From Varanus komodoensis (lineage: Eukaryota; Chordata; Lepidosauria; Squamata; Varanidae): a stretch of DNA of 64,000 nucleotides. The notes under the pieces are model-generated. The model ran no database searches, was not told the DNA's origin, and saw nothing but the letters and a program-made list of their open reading frames with translations. Positions 21,345 to 33,669 of this stretch are shown in pieces. Each line of letters begins with the position of its first letter. Position 1 is the stretch's first letter. The translations under genes and the position numbers were made by a program. The stretch spans positions 22,152,154 to 22,216,153 of the forward strand of contig NW_025336480.1 of assembly GCF_004798865.1 (NCBI RefSeq), in the 5' to 3' direction.

Positions 21345-21397
21345 GGTTTGGGTTTGGGGTTGGGGTTGGGGTTGGGTTTGGGGTTGGGTTGGGTTGG
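21345..21397 (+). repeat. Telomere-like (TTGGGG/TTTGGG)n tract
   Basis: About nine G-runs of 3-4 separated by TT or TTT over 53 bp, changing to GGGTT units at the right end. It is 29 bp past an L2 tail. The runs satisfy the G-quadruplex pattern. Vertebrate telomeres are TTAGGG, so this is similar but not the same. Confidence 0.9.
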
Positions 21398-22539
21398 CTG
21401 CATTCTGACCCAATCCCTCTTGCCTTTGGTCTGGCCTCAGTTTGTCTCCAGTGCTAGAATGCAGCCGTCCAGAGCTTTTCAAAAATTACATTTGGACTTC
21501 CAGAGACCTGCATCTGGCATGAGATCTGCCCCCCTGGCCTGGCACGCACAACCCTGCAGGCTGCATTCAAGGAGTTCACTTGCAGGCTTCAGGTTCTGGC
21601 TGTTCACATGCGAATCTGGAAGCAAGCCTTGTGCCATTACCCAACTTTTGCTGAAAGCACTGAATGTGAACAGGATTCCCTGCAATAAAAGTTGACCCAT
21701 TGGTCAGCCCCGAACAGGATGTGGGCAGATCACAGGGGACACACTTGCACTGGCTGGCTCTTGGGGAGTAAGAAAGAGGCTTCTTGCCCCGATGATCCTG
21801 AGGTGCACACCTGGTAGCCACGTAGCTCCAAGATGTGTAAGGGTGTGTCAGAGCACAGTTCAGAAGGAAATGAATGAAGGGTGCATCCCTTTGCTCATCT
21901 GCCTCGGGCTGAGCCCCATGAAACCCAATGGTTCTTACTACTGAGTAGATCTACAGAGGATTCTGTTCAAGGAACGCCTGAGTAGATGAGTCAAACAAAG
22001 CCCCGGCCAGTAATGTGGTTATTATGAAGAAACTGGCAGTGGTAATGGAGGGGGGGCCCTTCCCCATTAGTCTCCTGTCTACAGGCCAAGGAAGAGATTA
22101 GGGACTGGTCTGAATTCCTAATGTAAAATGGAGGTTCTCAAAAGCAACTTCTGTTGGATGGAATAAGTCAGTTCTGCTTGCAGTCCTTGCTCGCTGCAGA
22201 AGGCAACCTTACAAGCCAACCCTGGAAAAAAAGATAAATGCAGTGATATTGTCCAAAGTTATCCAGAACTGTCTTGAGGACAGTTTAGATACTCAGCAAA
22301 TCTCAGCGTGGAGGCACAAACGCAAATGCCTGCATCCAGCATGTCAGTTTGAGGGCATTATTCCTGGTTCATGCAAGACTTCTAGCAACTTTTTGTAGAT
22401 GCTCATCTAAGCTGCTAATAATGAGTGGCGGGGGGTTTGTAGGGAAATGAAGATGCACTGGAAAATAATGCATGTCCTTTTAAACTCCACAACTTCTAAT
22501 TGGAAATGTTCTGGGAAGTTGCCCTCCAGAGGCAGGTAT
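21398..22539. other. Intergenic with a short dispersed repeat
   Basis: AACCCAATGGTTCTTACTAC then TGAGTAGATCTACAGAGGAT at 21915-21960 matches a motif widespread in squamates (approximately AATGGAACTTACTTCTGAGT then AGACATGCATAGGAT), class unassigned. Otherwise nothing recognised. Confidence 0.35.
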
Positions 22540-22880
22540 GTCTGTTGGGGGCTACTGTATGCATTACACGTAATGGAATTAGAGGGCAAGCTCAGCTTTT
22601 AGACTAGACTAATACATTATTCGTTCAGGTAAATGAGACTAGGAAAGGCAGTGAAGGCCCAAACATTCAGGATAAACACTGTACAAATGCTTTCCCAGTT
22701 GTACTAGACAAAGTCCAAACTCATTTTGTGCAGTCAATGAAGCTGACCATACAAACAGCAGCACTCGTCAATGCTACCACTGTGGTATCACAAACACAGC
22801 AAAGCTTTAACTGAGCAAATACAGTAGCCCTGATTAAGTCATTCATGCAACATCCACGCAATCCATGTGATCGGGCGAAG
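22540..22880. promoter_or_regulatory. Candidate conserved noncoding block
   Basis: Repeat-free complex sequence (TACACGTAATGGAATTAG, CTGATTAAGTCATTCATGC). No coding frame. Inference only. Confidence 0.25.
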
Positions 22881-25499
22881 ATGGTGTGCAGACCTATTTC
22901 CTTACTCTTCCTTATTCTTTATTCAGGTAGATAGATAGCCGTGTGTTCTACTTTATAGAGGCCAGTTCTCCACATGAAGGGTTGTCAGAGGAGTGTCATC
23001 CTTTCTGATTCTTGTTTAAGGATGAAAAACAGTAAGAGGAAATAAGCAGGGGGCTGAACGTTGTCCTTCAGCAGTCAGCACTGGGGCGGTGGGATGAACA
23101 GGCACTGGTGAAAGGCACTCGAGAGATGTGCCAAAGAACAGAAATATTCTAGAGAACATTTGTTACTGGGTGAATAGAAACATGATAAATACATGCATTT
23201 CCATTTAAACTATAGTAAGTATTCCTATCCTTATGTCTAAATTAGCATATGTAAATTCTAGGCAGTTCCGCCCTCTTTTTTGTCCTCTTTTTGGTGATGT
23301 GAAGCTGGCCGGCCTGCTGTATCACATGTCTGGACTTGTAAAGGTGTTGCTTTATCTGTTTACATTCATTGTAGCACCATCCATGCCATTAGCAATGGTG
23401 CAAAGGACCTGTGCTGCTTAAGGAGAGAAGAGGTTCTGGGGCAGGGTCCAAAAGTCTTGGCAGGGCTCAAGATCTTCCCTCCTCTGCTGCCTGGATTGGG
23501 CTCCCAGTATCCATTTGCGCTGGAAGGAAAGCTTCCATGACTGCCAACAGGCATTTTTGGGATGCAAATGTCAGGCACAGCACCTCAATCCAGGTCCAAA
23601 AGAGCTGGAGGAAGCCCCCTGTCCTGCAACCAAGATCCATACTGGACATTCTACTCTTCCTATAGACTGTCTTTTTAGCCCTTATATAATTGTTCATTGT
23701 CGGTTGCTTTAATGATATTACACCCAGCTTGGGCATGGGTGCGAGCAAGCCCCTGCCTTTTTCTCTCTATGCCTCTTTGCTAGGATTCATTCTACAGCAG
23801 CCAATTTCAGACTTCCTTTCTCTGTATCATGTGTGAACAAATTAGTTTTGCATGATCTTGTAAATATTCCACACACATGGGAAGCCATCTGGCCCATCAG
23901 TTGACTGTCTGAGTCCACCTAGAAAGAGTCATATTTTGCAACAGGAAAGAGGGCCATGGTACAAAGAGGTGACCCCACCATTTAAATATTCTCCCATCAG
24001 GGATACTGTTGTATAGAGCATTAAAGCAACATCAATATTTATTATGAAGATGTATATTGACTGAACAGTAAAATGATGTAGAGTAACACATGCAAGAATA
24101 AATCAAGCACTGTACATGGAGGAGGGGGATGTTGCTAAGCAAAGAGTGAGAATTTCATGACGATATTGATTTTTGTTTAAATGATTTCTTCTTGCTATTC
24201 ATAAGGAGGAAAGGGTAATACCCACGCATTTGATGCCCTGCCAGAATTGAAAGCAGACTAGCTTCTCGTGTGGAGTGCAGCTGGGATCCTCCATTCCTAT
24301 CCCTCTGAACCTTCCCAAGGGCAGGCTGGGGTGGTGGGAAGAGTCCTCCGCAATTCTGCCCAGCAGAAAGACGCAGGCAGCATAGCTGGCGGCTCTCACC
24401 CAGGCCGTGTGGCCCAGGGAGCGACGACAGAGGGATTCGGTTGGGCCAGGGAGGAAGGAGCAGCACGGTGATTCTGCAGGACCGAGGCAAGCAAAAACAG
24501 TGGCAGAAATAAATGCACATGCTCTGGTTTCAGGAGGCACCTGCTTGGGAAATTATCCTCATCCTCATCATCCTCATCCTCATCAAATCTTTACGAAACA
24601 ATTTTCAGTTAAGAATGCACCTAGCAGTATTGTGCAGCACAATCAAAGCCCTGCCATTAAAATGCTTAAGCAGGCCTAACCCAGTAGAAACATCCAGCTA
24701 AACAAGAAAACTAGCTAACCCGCCTTGGAGAAAGTTCTTTGGGACAAGTGAAAAGGGCACAAAGTTATTATGTGGAAGGCAAGGGAAGCTCCAAGGAGTC
24801 AGTGAAATGAATCAACAGGTTCAGCTCCAAAAATATCGGCATCAACCATGTGGTCCACATAGAGCAGGGGGCGAAATAGCCTTGCAGACACGTTCTCTGG
24901 ATGTAGAGGACGGGCCAGCCGAAAGACTGGAGCCTGCTGCCCAGGTTGTGATCCTTCGCCAGATGTAGCATTTGAACTTCTGCAGAAGATCTGAAGGAAA
25001 CTTATTCCTGTTCAATGATTTGTGTTACAGGATTGCCCAACAGATTCATTCCCGTAAATTCACTCACAGATGCTGTGCTAGAAATGATACTATGGCTGAT
25101 CTCTTAGAACAAAATGGGACACACATTGCAGGATGGGGGCCGCTTCATCATCGTGTTTTCTGTCGACAGGTAGAGAGAGAAGGGTCAAAACTGAGGAAGG
25201 GGATGCCATTCCTGCCTTTAGCAAGAGCACGTGAATAGCCTTTTCTGGGCGGAAGCTGGTCGTGTATAGCTAGCAGCTCTGTCTGGATGGCGGAGATACA
25301 CTGATGATTGATGATGTGCCAAATGAGAGATTCCATTGCAATCCACAGATACACATCAGCTCTAAAGGAACAAGAGCATTTTGATATATGATGTCTAATT
25401 GGCCTTGAAAAGAGTTCAGGTAGGTAAACTCACCTGGCTGTAATCTTATGGCAGGCAGCGGCTCTGCTCCTGCCACCTCCTCTTAAAAAGCAGGCCACA
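22881..25499. other. Intergenic, nothing recognised
   Basis: 2.6 kb without a recognised gene or transposon. A short CTCATC-type repeat lies at about 24556-24584. Frames at 24155-24540 overlap on three frames and both strands with no known motif. Confidence 0.3.
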
Positions 25500-26130
25500 C
25501 ACAAGAAGCATCTTCAGGTTCTATCCTTCAGTGACTTCTCTAAACAATTTTCCAGATGATATTTTGCATTATGATGTGTCATTCCATGTTGTATCAATCA
25601 CATTACAGATGTCACTTAATGTAACATAATGCAACGTGATTGACTCTATTGGAGATGACTTGTCACAGCACAACACATCAGCGGGGACCTTTGTGGCAGA
25701 TGACTCTCCCCCACCCCCTCCTTCCTGGTGCATTTTCTACTTAATGTTAGATTTGCCAGGACTCTAAACGTTTTACAGTCCTTTCCATTAGGTGATCAAT
25801 ACGTATCTACTGCATACATCTAATTTATTCCATAATTCCTTACAGACTGGATGGCACCTGGCAAAAAAAGCCGCCAGCTGTGGAACTCTCCCACTCACAG
25901 TGTGCAACTTGTCTGACACACCACGTTCTTCTGCCAAGGAAAGCTTCACACTGAAGGAAATGCTGTAACATGGAAGTGCTTATCTATCATTAAGTGTTAG
26001 TGATCGAGGGAACTAATGCTGAATGAAACCATGAAAATATCCTGCATTCCTAACAATTGATATGGAGCTAGTTTCGGAAGCAATCCCTAAAGCAATGACA
26101 CTTCTCCTCTAATGATACTGTTCCTAGTTA
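25500..26130. promoter_or_regulatory. Candidate conserved noncoding block
   Basis: Long repeat-free AT-rich block. It includes the imperfect inverted pair AATCACATTAC near 25597 and GCAACGTGATT near 25632, TGTCA words (TALE-homeodomain-like) and AATGATACTG near its end. No frame of note. Conserved status is inferred. Confidence 0.3.
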
Positions 26131-26639
26131 CGGTGATGTTCTGGACAACCTCAAAGCCAGTGGAAAGCAGTTTTGGCACGCATTTGGGCAACCCAGAGAA
26201 AGATGCTCACACTAACTTTAATTGTGATCAGTTTGTTCCAGAAGTCGTCATTCCAGAAAACCTGAGATGAGAAAAGAAGCCTCACTAGGAAGGTTTATTT
26301 GAAGCGGGAGCATTTATGGGCAAAGGTGGCCTTCCCAGGACGAAGCCACCACTTCAAACAGCAAATTTTGAGAGGGCGTGCCATCTTCCTGCCTTGAAAC
26401 CTCTTCCCTGTGTACGCATGTGTGCCATGTTGACTTTTTGCTTCAGGGACAAATAAATTGGAGACTGGCACCATTTATTGGACATGTGAGGAAGAACTGA
26501 TGAGAGAGAACTGGAAGGCTTGGTGGAAAGAAGATGAGCCAATGAGTCAGGAAGCAGGTTTCAAAGACTTGCATTTGTGATGCAAGCACTATGAATTTAA
26601 AGCACTCATAACACTGAGGTCTTTCCAAAACTATACTTA
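26131..26639. other. Intergenic, nothing recognised
   Basis: No repeat family or coding pattern seen. Confidence 0.3.
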
Positions 26640-27015
26640 TTTACTCTGGCGTTTCTGTACAAAGTACATCCTTTTGCCCAATGACACTGTGACAATTACA
26701 ATCCTCATATCGTCAGCCGTCCAATTCGGCTTACACACTCAGTATAAAAGCAATCAGAGATATATAATAGCCCTTTTTGTATATCCCACAATCAGCAGTT
26801 TGTAATGGTTATTTCTTTCAAGTACGGTAACATTAACAGCCCTGACGGTAAGGCTGTGTTTGCAAATATAAACATTGAGGGCCAGATCCTTCAATGGAGT
26901 AAACAAGCATATTTCCAATTACGTCAGCGATTTACGCCACCGGGAAAATTTGCTCCCATTTCCTCTCTCACCATCTGCTATGGATGCAGGTTCAACCTTG
27001 AGGATAATTTTTAAT
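26640..27015. promoter_or_regulatory. Candidate conserved noncoding block containing old repeat relic
   Basis: Complex sequence with no coding signal. At 26879-26943 it contains GGGCCAGATCC, GGAGTAAACAAGCAT and GCGATTTACGCCACC, which recall an inverted-repeat DNA element common in sauropsids (GGGCCAGATCCTCAGCTGGTG then TAAATC.., mirrored). The neighbouring sequence looks constrained, so the relic may have been co-opted. Confidence 0.35.
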
Positions 27016-27510
27016 TTAAACAAATCCTAGAAGTCTTGGGTTTCGTTCCTTTTATTTATTTTTTCTGAAATAATTTCTTGCTCTTCAGTCCACAGGCAAA
27101 AAGGAGTTGTTAGTTTATGTGCAATGCTCACAGGAAGCAGAGGCCCTTGGTGGAAGAAATGCCTGTGCTCTTCCACCCGTGCTCACATATTGACTGGATT
27201 TCAAATTTGGGACATCTTCTGTACCGTAGATCAAAAAAGGCAGCTATTTAGGAAGGGCCGGCATCATATTGTGCACAAGGAATTACACTTCAAAATGGCA
27301 GTAGTGTAGACCCCTCTCTGCATTTTTTTCTTGTACTTGTGAAATAGCCAAGCTGGATTTTCATCCCCTTACATATTCAGAACATAAACTCTGGGGCATT
27401 GCTACTGAGCCCTTCGTTTAGTAAGCATGGTACACAAAAAATTCCAGCACTTTGAAATTCCAAAAGCCAAATTTAGCACATTTAACACAGGCTGAATTCT
27501 TCAGCTGATG
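27016..27510. other. Intergenic, nothing recognised
   Basis: AT-rich unique sequence. Confidence 0.3.
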
Positions 27511-27697
27511 TAACAAGTGGCTAGAATGTGAGCCTGGGACTCAGGTCTAAGTCACCATTCAGGATGAAGGTTACTGGGTGGCTTTGGGTGATCTCTTAGC
27601 TTCAGTGATCTTACAAGGTTTGTTGCAAGGATAAAATGGGGGGACCATGCAAGACCTCCTGAGTTCCTTAGAGGAAAAATAGGTGGGATATAAGTGC
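27511..27697 (+). mobile_element. Diverged Sauria-type SINE
   Basis: AAGTGGCTAGAATGTGAGCC then TGGGACTCAGGTCTAAGTCA matches the head, GGTTACTGGGTGGCTTTGGG the middle, ACAAGGTTTGTTGCAAGGAT the body, and GAGGAAAAATAGGTGGGATA TAAG the 3' part of the SINE at 9368. The A box is poorly preserved. Confidence 0.65.
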
Positions 27698-27745
27698 AAC
27701 CATTTTGTAAACCACCCAGAGAGTTTCAGTTGTGGGCAGTATAGA

Positions 27746-27784
<39 letters not shown>

Positions 27785-27785
27785 A
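27698..27785 (+). mobile_element. L2-type tail with (GAT)n
   Basis: TTTTGTAAACCACCCAGAGA then GTTTCAGTTGTGGGCAGTAT is an L2-type 3' terminus (AACCGCCCAGAG..GGGCGGTAT). It runs into about 13 GAT units (27745-27785). It directly follows the SINE. Confidence 0.55.
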
Positions 27786-27839
27786 GAGGACAGACAAGCA
27801 GACCTATATTTAGCATCAAATGAAGTGTGAATTTGTTAC

Positions 27840-28570
27840 CCATATAATTCAAAGCATTTTGCGCTTACTACAAAAGTGGAATTTATTAGCCAGCCAGAAG
27901 CAGCCATTCTTTTGAGATGATTGCAATGACGAAGTCCATGGAGCTCTGAAGTATGCAAGAGATGCCAGTCCCGTCGATCCTCGCCCTTCATGCAGAAAAA
28001 CTTTCCTTAATCCCACGAGTCCTAGGGCCCTTGAGAGACATTGACATCAACTTTTGAAGCCTTTGCATAGAAACATGAAAGGGTATGTTTGTTCGTAAGG
28101 GCATGATTATCATACATGCAAGGAAAACCTGTATCTGGAAGAAACGGGTGAGCACACTGATACATTTCATAAATTAGTATCCTCAGCAAGGCAAAAATGT
28201 ATCACCATTCAGAAATGGACGGAGATGGAGTAAGTTAAGATCATCCCACAAGTCTATGTGATGCAGTGACTCATTATTGGGGTATTTTAACCTATAGGGT
28301 GGCTAAAAGAGAGGGCTTCTTAATTCAGTACGGAAACTGTGTGTGTGATTCCGTCTGTCGTTTTGCCTTATGAAACCATGAATAAGATCTCCATCCGCTT
28401 CTCTGGAGCATCTGGACACTGGCAGGGCCTTCCTGTTCTGCTGTCTGTTATGTATATTAAATGAAAAAAATGGCAGGAAACAGCGCGGGCAATAAATTTG
28501 AACTGGAGTATAGCCAGAACAACAGGTACGGCTTTGGCAGACAGTGGGGACTGCCGTGGTGTTGCCATAT
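27840..28570. promoter_or_regulatory. Candidate conserved noncoding tract
   Basis: Repeat-free sequence with AATTTATTAGCC, GCATGATTATCATACATGC near 28103-28121 and GCGGGCAATAAATTTG near 28486. No coding frame. Inference only. Confidence 0.25.
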
Positions 28571-29209
28571 CTACTCACCAAAAAAGAGGATACATGTCAC
28601 CAGAAATTAGGGGAATTCATGCATGCTAATTTAAGTATATAGATGCCAATACAGAAAGGATGGCTGAATTTAAATATAAATACACAGCATCTCACCATAG
28701 TGGGGAAGACTGGACCAGGGGTCCTGCGTGTGTTGCTTGGCCTGCTACCCAGGTGATAACCACTGAGGTGTGGTTGCCCAGCCCAGCTGCCCTTTACTGT
28801 AATTCTTTTTATTTAAACCGGAGTTGAACTGGGCAGCTCTTCAGATGGAGAACTGCTCTCTGTAAAATAGGGCACCTGGCTATCCGAAACTGCAATAATT
28901 CTACAGATGCAAAGAGGCTTACCTGGGGAACGGATACCTTTATCTATGGTGCACATTGCCAAGGTAGTTTGAAAAGATGGGAGCAACCATTCTTGCTCCT
29001 TCCTATGAGAATTCACAGATACACACAAGACTCGGCAATGGACATTTCAAAGCCTTAATCAATAGCTAGATAGATGGATAGGTAATGTATTTCTACACTA
29101 CTTTTGGTGAACTTAATAAATACCAAATTACCTGTCCAAAGGTTTGTACAGTGATTAATGTCAGGAATATATACACTAAAGAATAAGGCAAGGAAACTGA
29201 AAATTGTGC
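28571..29209. other. Intergenic, nothing recognised
   Basis: No repeat family or coding pattern seen apart from a short TAGATAGATGGATAG run near 29067. Confidence 0.3.
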
Positions 29210-29720
29210 TTATATAGTTATATACTGAAATTTAGAAAGAAGGCTATCAAAGGGACACCTTGATGCTGCTAGTCCAACGGTTGTGAAGATTGTCTGGAAT
29301 TTACAGAAGTCGTTGTGCTGAGTCTTGAGGGGCTGCCACAGGAATTCACATCCCCGCATTTTATTCAAACAAAAAAGCCTTCGCTTCAGTTGGCTGCGGT
29401 GAACTTTGTCTCCAAACAAATGAGCTTGAAGGTAGACTGAAGGGAGCTTAGAAAGGAAATTATTCCCGATGATGCTCTTCAGTATTGCCTGAATGCTTGA
29501 GTTTCCTGGCAGCCTTTTGTGACTGTCTTCAGACTGTCCCACAGCTCTCTGCCTGGTACCTTTTGCCCTTTTCTCCAAAGTGTCAGAGTGTAGCTTGCAG
29601 AATTTATTAATTTCCCCCTCTATTCATTCCATGAAGTGCTGATGCAGTGTGTCATTTATATGACAAGCAGCATTTGCTGTAAGCATGTATTTGCCTGAGT
29701 ATGATCAATTCTAGAAAAAC
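29210..29720. promoter_or_regulatory. Candidate conserved noncoding block
   Basis: Repeat-free block. A 122-codon minus-strand frame (29578-29210) crosses it but has no recognisable domain. Conserved noncoding DNA is the more likely reading. Confidence 0.25.
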
Positions 29721-30439
29721 CAACCAAGGAATGGAATGGGGATGTCTCACCATATTAGTCCCATAAAATGAGCAAAATAGGAAGTTTGTGTCTTATCACT
29801 GGTGAAGCAGAATGAAACATTTTCTGTCTATCCTGGGTAAATGGAAGTGGCCATAGGAAAATGCTATCACAGCTGTTTGCTGATGATGATCATAATAATT
29901 TGATAATGAGGATGATGATGGCGATAATTTAAAGTCTTTGTATGATGGGACTCTTGGGCAAAGCACTCCTATGTGGCAAAGTAGGAAGTGAAGTGATGGA
30001 TCATCCACTACTCCCAAAGAGGAGGAACCTCACATTTTCCTTTCTTTAGTGGATCTTTTGTCCTCTTCCACTTACTTTAGTTTCAACAGGATGGAAAACA
30101 TGTACCTCTGCTCATACCTCAGCTCAGACCTAGAGCCTCTCAGGGGTACAAAGGAGTCTTGAATCACACAGATCCAAAACCATCTCCAATCCCCCGTTTT
30201 AGGATTCATCACCAGTGGTGGACCCATGCCTTAGAACTTTCTACAGGCATACCAGGGTCTGAGAGGGTAGATCCTAGTATCCTAGTTCTTCTGCACCGGT
30301 GGAGGGGCTTGGCTACCCTTTGCAACCCCTCCAGGCAGTGGATCTGTCCATTCTGGTGTTTTTTTCTTTTTGTTTTTAGGTTCATCTGGAAATGATTACT
30401 TGTGAAATCTTTTGTGTTACACACATGTCATATACAAAG
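29721..30439. other. Intergenic, nothing recognised
   Basis: Small GATGAT runs near 29882-29920; no gene or element. Confidence 0.3.
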
Positions 30440-31180
30440 GCCCTGGAAAAAGAATGGAGCTCAGCAACTATTTCAGGAATGGTTTTACTGAAAGTATCTG
30501 GAGAATAGTAATGACAAAAGATATAAGTAAGATTGCTAGATGGTTTGTTGTGTCTTTTCTTCAGAGACTGACAGAACGACAAAACGTGACCCATCCATTT
30601 CTGCATGAATCCTGAAGGTTCCTTTTAATGGTGCACACACTGTCAACAAAGGGGATATTTATTTCACAGCACGGTTCCCTTTGCGATGCAGGGAAGGTCA
30701 CTTAGGTTTTGGAAGGATTAAGAGGAGGCAGGGAGACCTGCAGAATGTGGTGCTGATAGACGGGCTTATTAAAAAGTGTAGCCTGGTGGAAGAGCTGCGA
30801 TTGATGGCCTTGACATGGCAGGAACTTCAGAAAGAAAGGAATACAATTGTAGAACTGTGCTGGAAGGGAGGCAAAAACAAAAGCCTGCTCTAATTTGTCA
30901 AAGTTGTATCTAGTTCCACCGAACAAAGTTAGCAAAGAGATGAGCAGAGCCACAAATTAATGCTCATTCACCAAGCCCTGATGGAGCGATAGGCCAGCAT
31001 ACAGCTTGGTCTTTGTAGGGTAACCTGACCTCGATCAATTGGCTTCAGATAATTCTGCCTTGTGGGCATAACAGTTTCCCTTGTTTCTTCTTTAATAGGA
31101 TTATTCCTTCCAATATTAAAAAGATAACATCAGTGTCTTTCAGTGTCCCTATAAATTCTTTGCTTCACATAGCTATGTTG
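30440..31180. promoter_or_regulatory. Possible conserved noncoding tract
   Basis: Repeat-free, moderately AT-rich, no convincing frame. Includes GATCAATTGGCTTCAGATAA near 31034. Weak inference. Confidence 0.2.
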
Positions 31181-32502
31181 CTCCATCTGATAGAACCACC
31201 CTTCACATAAACTTGGGAAAAGATGGACAATGTTACAACAAGCACTTAGTTGTCCCAAGAGTAGGATGAAATCCCAAAATTCCTCTTAAGAACAGGGAGG
31301 CTGCCTTTGCAGACACGTTTGCTTGGAAAAGCTAAAATCGTGAGACAACATTTCACTTAATGACAGATTGTCAAATTTGAAGAACAGAAAACAGAAAGAA
31401 AAAGATGAACCTCTAAAGATTGTCTTATCTCCTGAACCCAGCATGTGCAAAGGAAAATATGGATGAATGAAATGATAAACAGTGTGAATGTACCTTTCCC
31501 CCAGATGTTTCTGAGGAGATCATGGGGATGCCCATTGTGGTGCCCTTGACTCAGTCAAGGGAACTTCAGTGGAACCCAAGCCCTGGAGTGACCATGGGTC
31601 TTGCTTCATCAAGGACAGTCTTCTCTTGGAAAGGCCGTCAGAGGACAGTCCTCCACCTGAAGGCACCTCCTGGTTGAAGCGCTGTCCAGCCCCAGCCTTG
31701 AGGTCATCCACTGAATTGACACCTGGACAAGAGACTGTGGCACACTGTTCATCTGGTCACTGTTTGCTCCTCTGTGGTGCATTAGTGTTTAGGTTGTATT
31801 AAGTTATTTCTGCATGTATATATAAATTCAGACATAGATTTTATGTGAACATGTGTCTTTTTCCATCCTCTTTCTTGGTAATTCATTCCCTCTTTTTTGG
31901 TGCTATGCAAACGGTCATCCTACTAAACAATGGGGCTGGGAATGATTCCAAAGGTAATTAAGGCCCATGGAGATGTTTTGGCAAACACATCAGAAAGGAA
32001 AGGGGATGAAGCAAGCCTTGGCCCCCTTTGGTCCCAGCCAAAGGAAGTGGGTTTATTCCTGCCCAGTCCCCTCTTCCCAAACCCTGCTGACATCTCTACT
32101 AAACATGAACAATCACTGAGCTTTCTCTTTCTTCAGCCTTCTCCTCGGTTTTTGTGTGAATTTCCATGACTGGCCACAAGCATTTGCTGCTTCTCTTCTC
32201 TTGCTTGTGAATAAGCTTTTGTTTTATTCCAAAGCCTTCTACTATTTGTGAGAAGGCTTGTCTCTGACAGAAGAAGACTGGCAAAAGTGCAGTGGAGAGT
32301 GAGCCTTCCACGGACTCCACAGCACACTTATCCCTTCTTCTAGGACTTCCTTCCTGTATGCTCAGTCCTTCAGTGTATTCTTTACTCCCCTACCCTTGAG
32401 GACTCTGAGCATCTGTGGCTTCGAAAAAACCAGCGTGCCTCTGAAGTTGCATGCAATGCGCTTGCTTCCACCATCCTGTCTCCTCACATCAAATAGAATT
32501 TA
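31181..32502. other. Intergenic, nothing recognised
   Basis: No repeat family or coding pattern seen in 1.3 kb. Confidence 0.3.
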
Positions 32503-32597
32503 CACTGGGTTGTGATGTCACAATGTTCCATTGGCAGCCAGTGATGTGAAATGAAGAGGGGAGGGGGAAACGGAACATTGTGACGTCACAACAGGTG
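32503..32597. mobile_element. Small foldback (MITE-like) with a CRE palindrome
   Basis: CACTGGGTTGTGATGTCACA (32503-32522, continuing ATGTTCC to 32529) is mirrored by GGAACATTGTGACGTCACAA (32573-32592, continuing CAGGTG). Arms are about 26 bp with three or four differences. The right arm holds the 14-bp palindrome TTGTGACGTCACAA, i.e. a consensus CRE (TGACGTCA); the left arm has TGATGTCA. The target duplication is unclear, so the superfamily is unassigned. Confidence 0.6.
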
Positions 32598-33669
32598 ATA
32601 AAGTCTTGTTCTTTCTTTAAGTTTGCATGCCACTTTTCTGCCATAAATTCATTTTTTTAAAAACTAAACCATAATTTAAAAGACGTCATAAGTTACAGCA
32701 GGTAAAGTAAAAGGCATAGACTAGATAAAAAAATACACAAATGGAAATTGCAATAAAATGTGGCATGATCATATCCATGGTTCCAGCCAGTCTCTTCTAA
32801 AAAAAGTCCATTCTTCTCCCCTGCCCCTCTCTTATTCTCCTGACATCTCAGACCTCTTTGGGCTGTTTTGCCCAAAAGGATTTTTCCTAGAGATCTACAC
32901 ACGTGGTTACTTGAAATTCTCCATCCGATTTGTAGGTAGAAATAGGGGAGGAACATGATGGCTTCTGACAAATTGGATGCACCATCAGCAAAAGCTTTTG
33001 CACAGCTTCTCCTTTTTTCCCCCCTCCTAAGGAGTTTGTTTAGTTTTTTCCTCTTCATGCATTAAAATTGTGTGGGCAACCCTCACACAACCTCTCTTCT
33101 AAGGTACTGCATACCTAGCATCATTCCAGGGTATTGATGATGACGGTGATGATGATGATGATGATGAGAAAACTCTGCAAAGCGACTTTTTCTTTCTCAG
33201 GCAGTAAGAAAGGAAAAATCTCAGGGCTTTCCAGAGATAACTGTAGCCTGAGGAATTTTGGCTTCTCTTGAGTCGCCATTCTGGCATATTCTCCAAGGAT
33301 TTCCAGAGGTGTGTTTCTCAGGTCTGTCTGCAGAGGCAGCCTGCGGCAGCACACAGGTGCTGTGGGCAGCCCTTCTCTGATGCCCCTGTAGCAGGTGCAA
33401 GGGGAGACAGCATCTTGCACAGCTCCAGTGAAGAGGTGTAGCGGTCGCCGTGCCAAAATCTGACCTCCAGTTCCCTGCGAGTTTTCTTCCTCCATGGAAG
33501 AGGCATCCATTTTCCCACCTCATTCTCAGGGCATTTCATAATTTATTTTGGTGTGTCTTTTCGCTGACCTAGTCATGGAGAGGAAGCTGAGGGTTCTGCG
33601 TGTGTTTCCTTTCGATGACACATCTCTCCGCTGGTCAGAGAAGGAGTTAACTATCAGACAGCCACTCAG
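32598..33669. other. Intergenic with a GAT-type microsatellite
   Basis: A (GAT)n-like run lies at about 33134-33168. Frames on the minus strand near 33121-33539 overlap each other in different phases and match nothing. Confidence 0.3.

Noticed and set aside
24155-24540. Overlapping 121- and 113-codon minus-strand frames
   Set aside because: They overlap in different phases without motif or splice context.
29210-29578. 122-codon minus-strand frame as a gene
   Set aside because: No domain or hydrophobic pattern; better read as noncoding.
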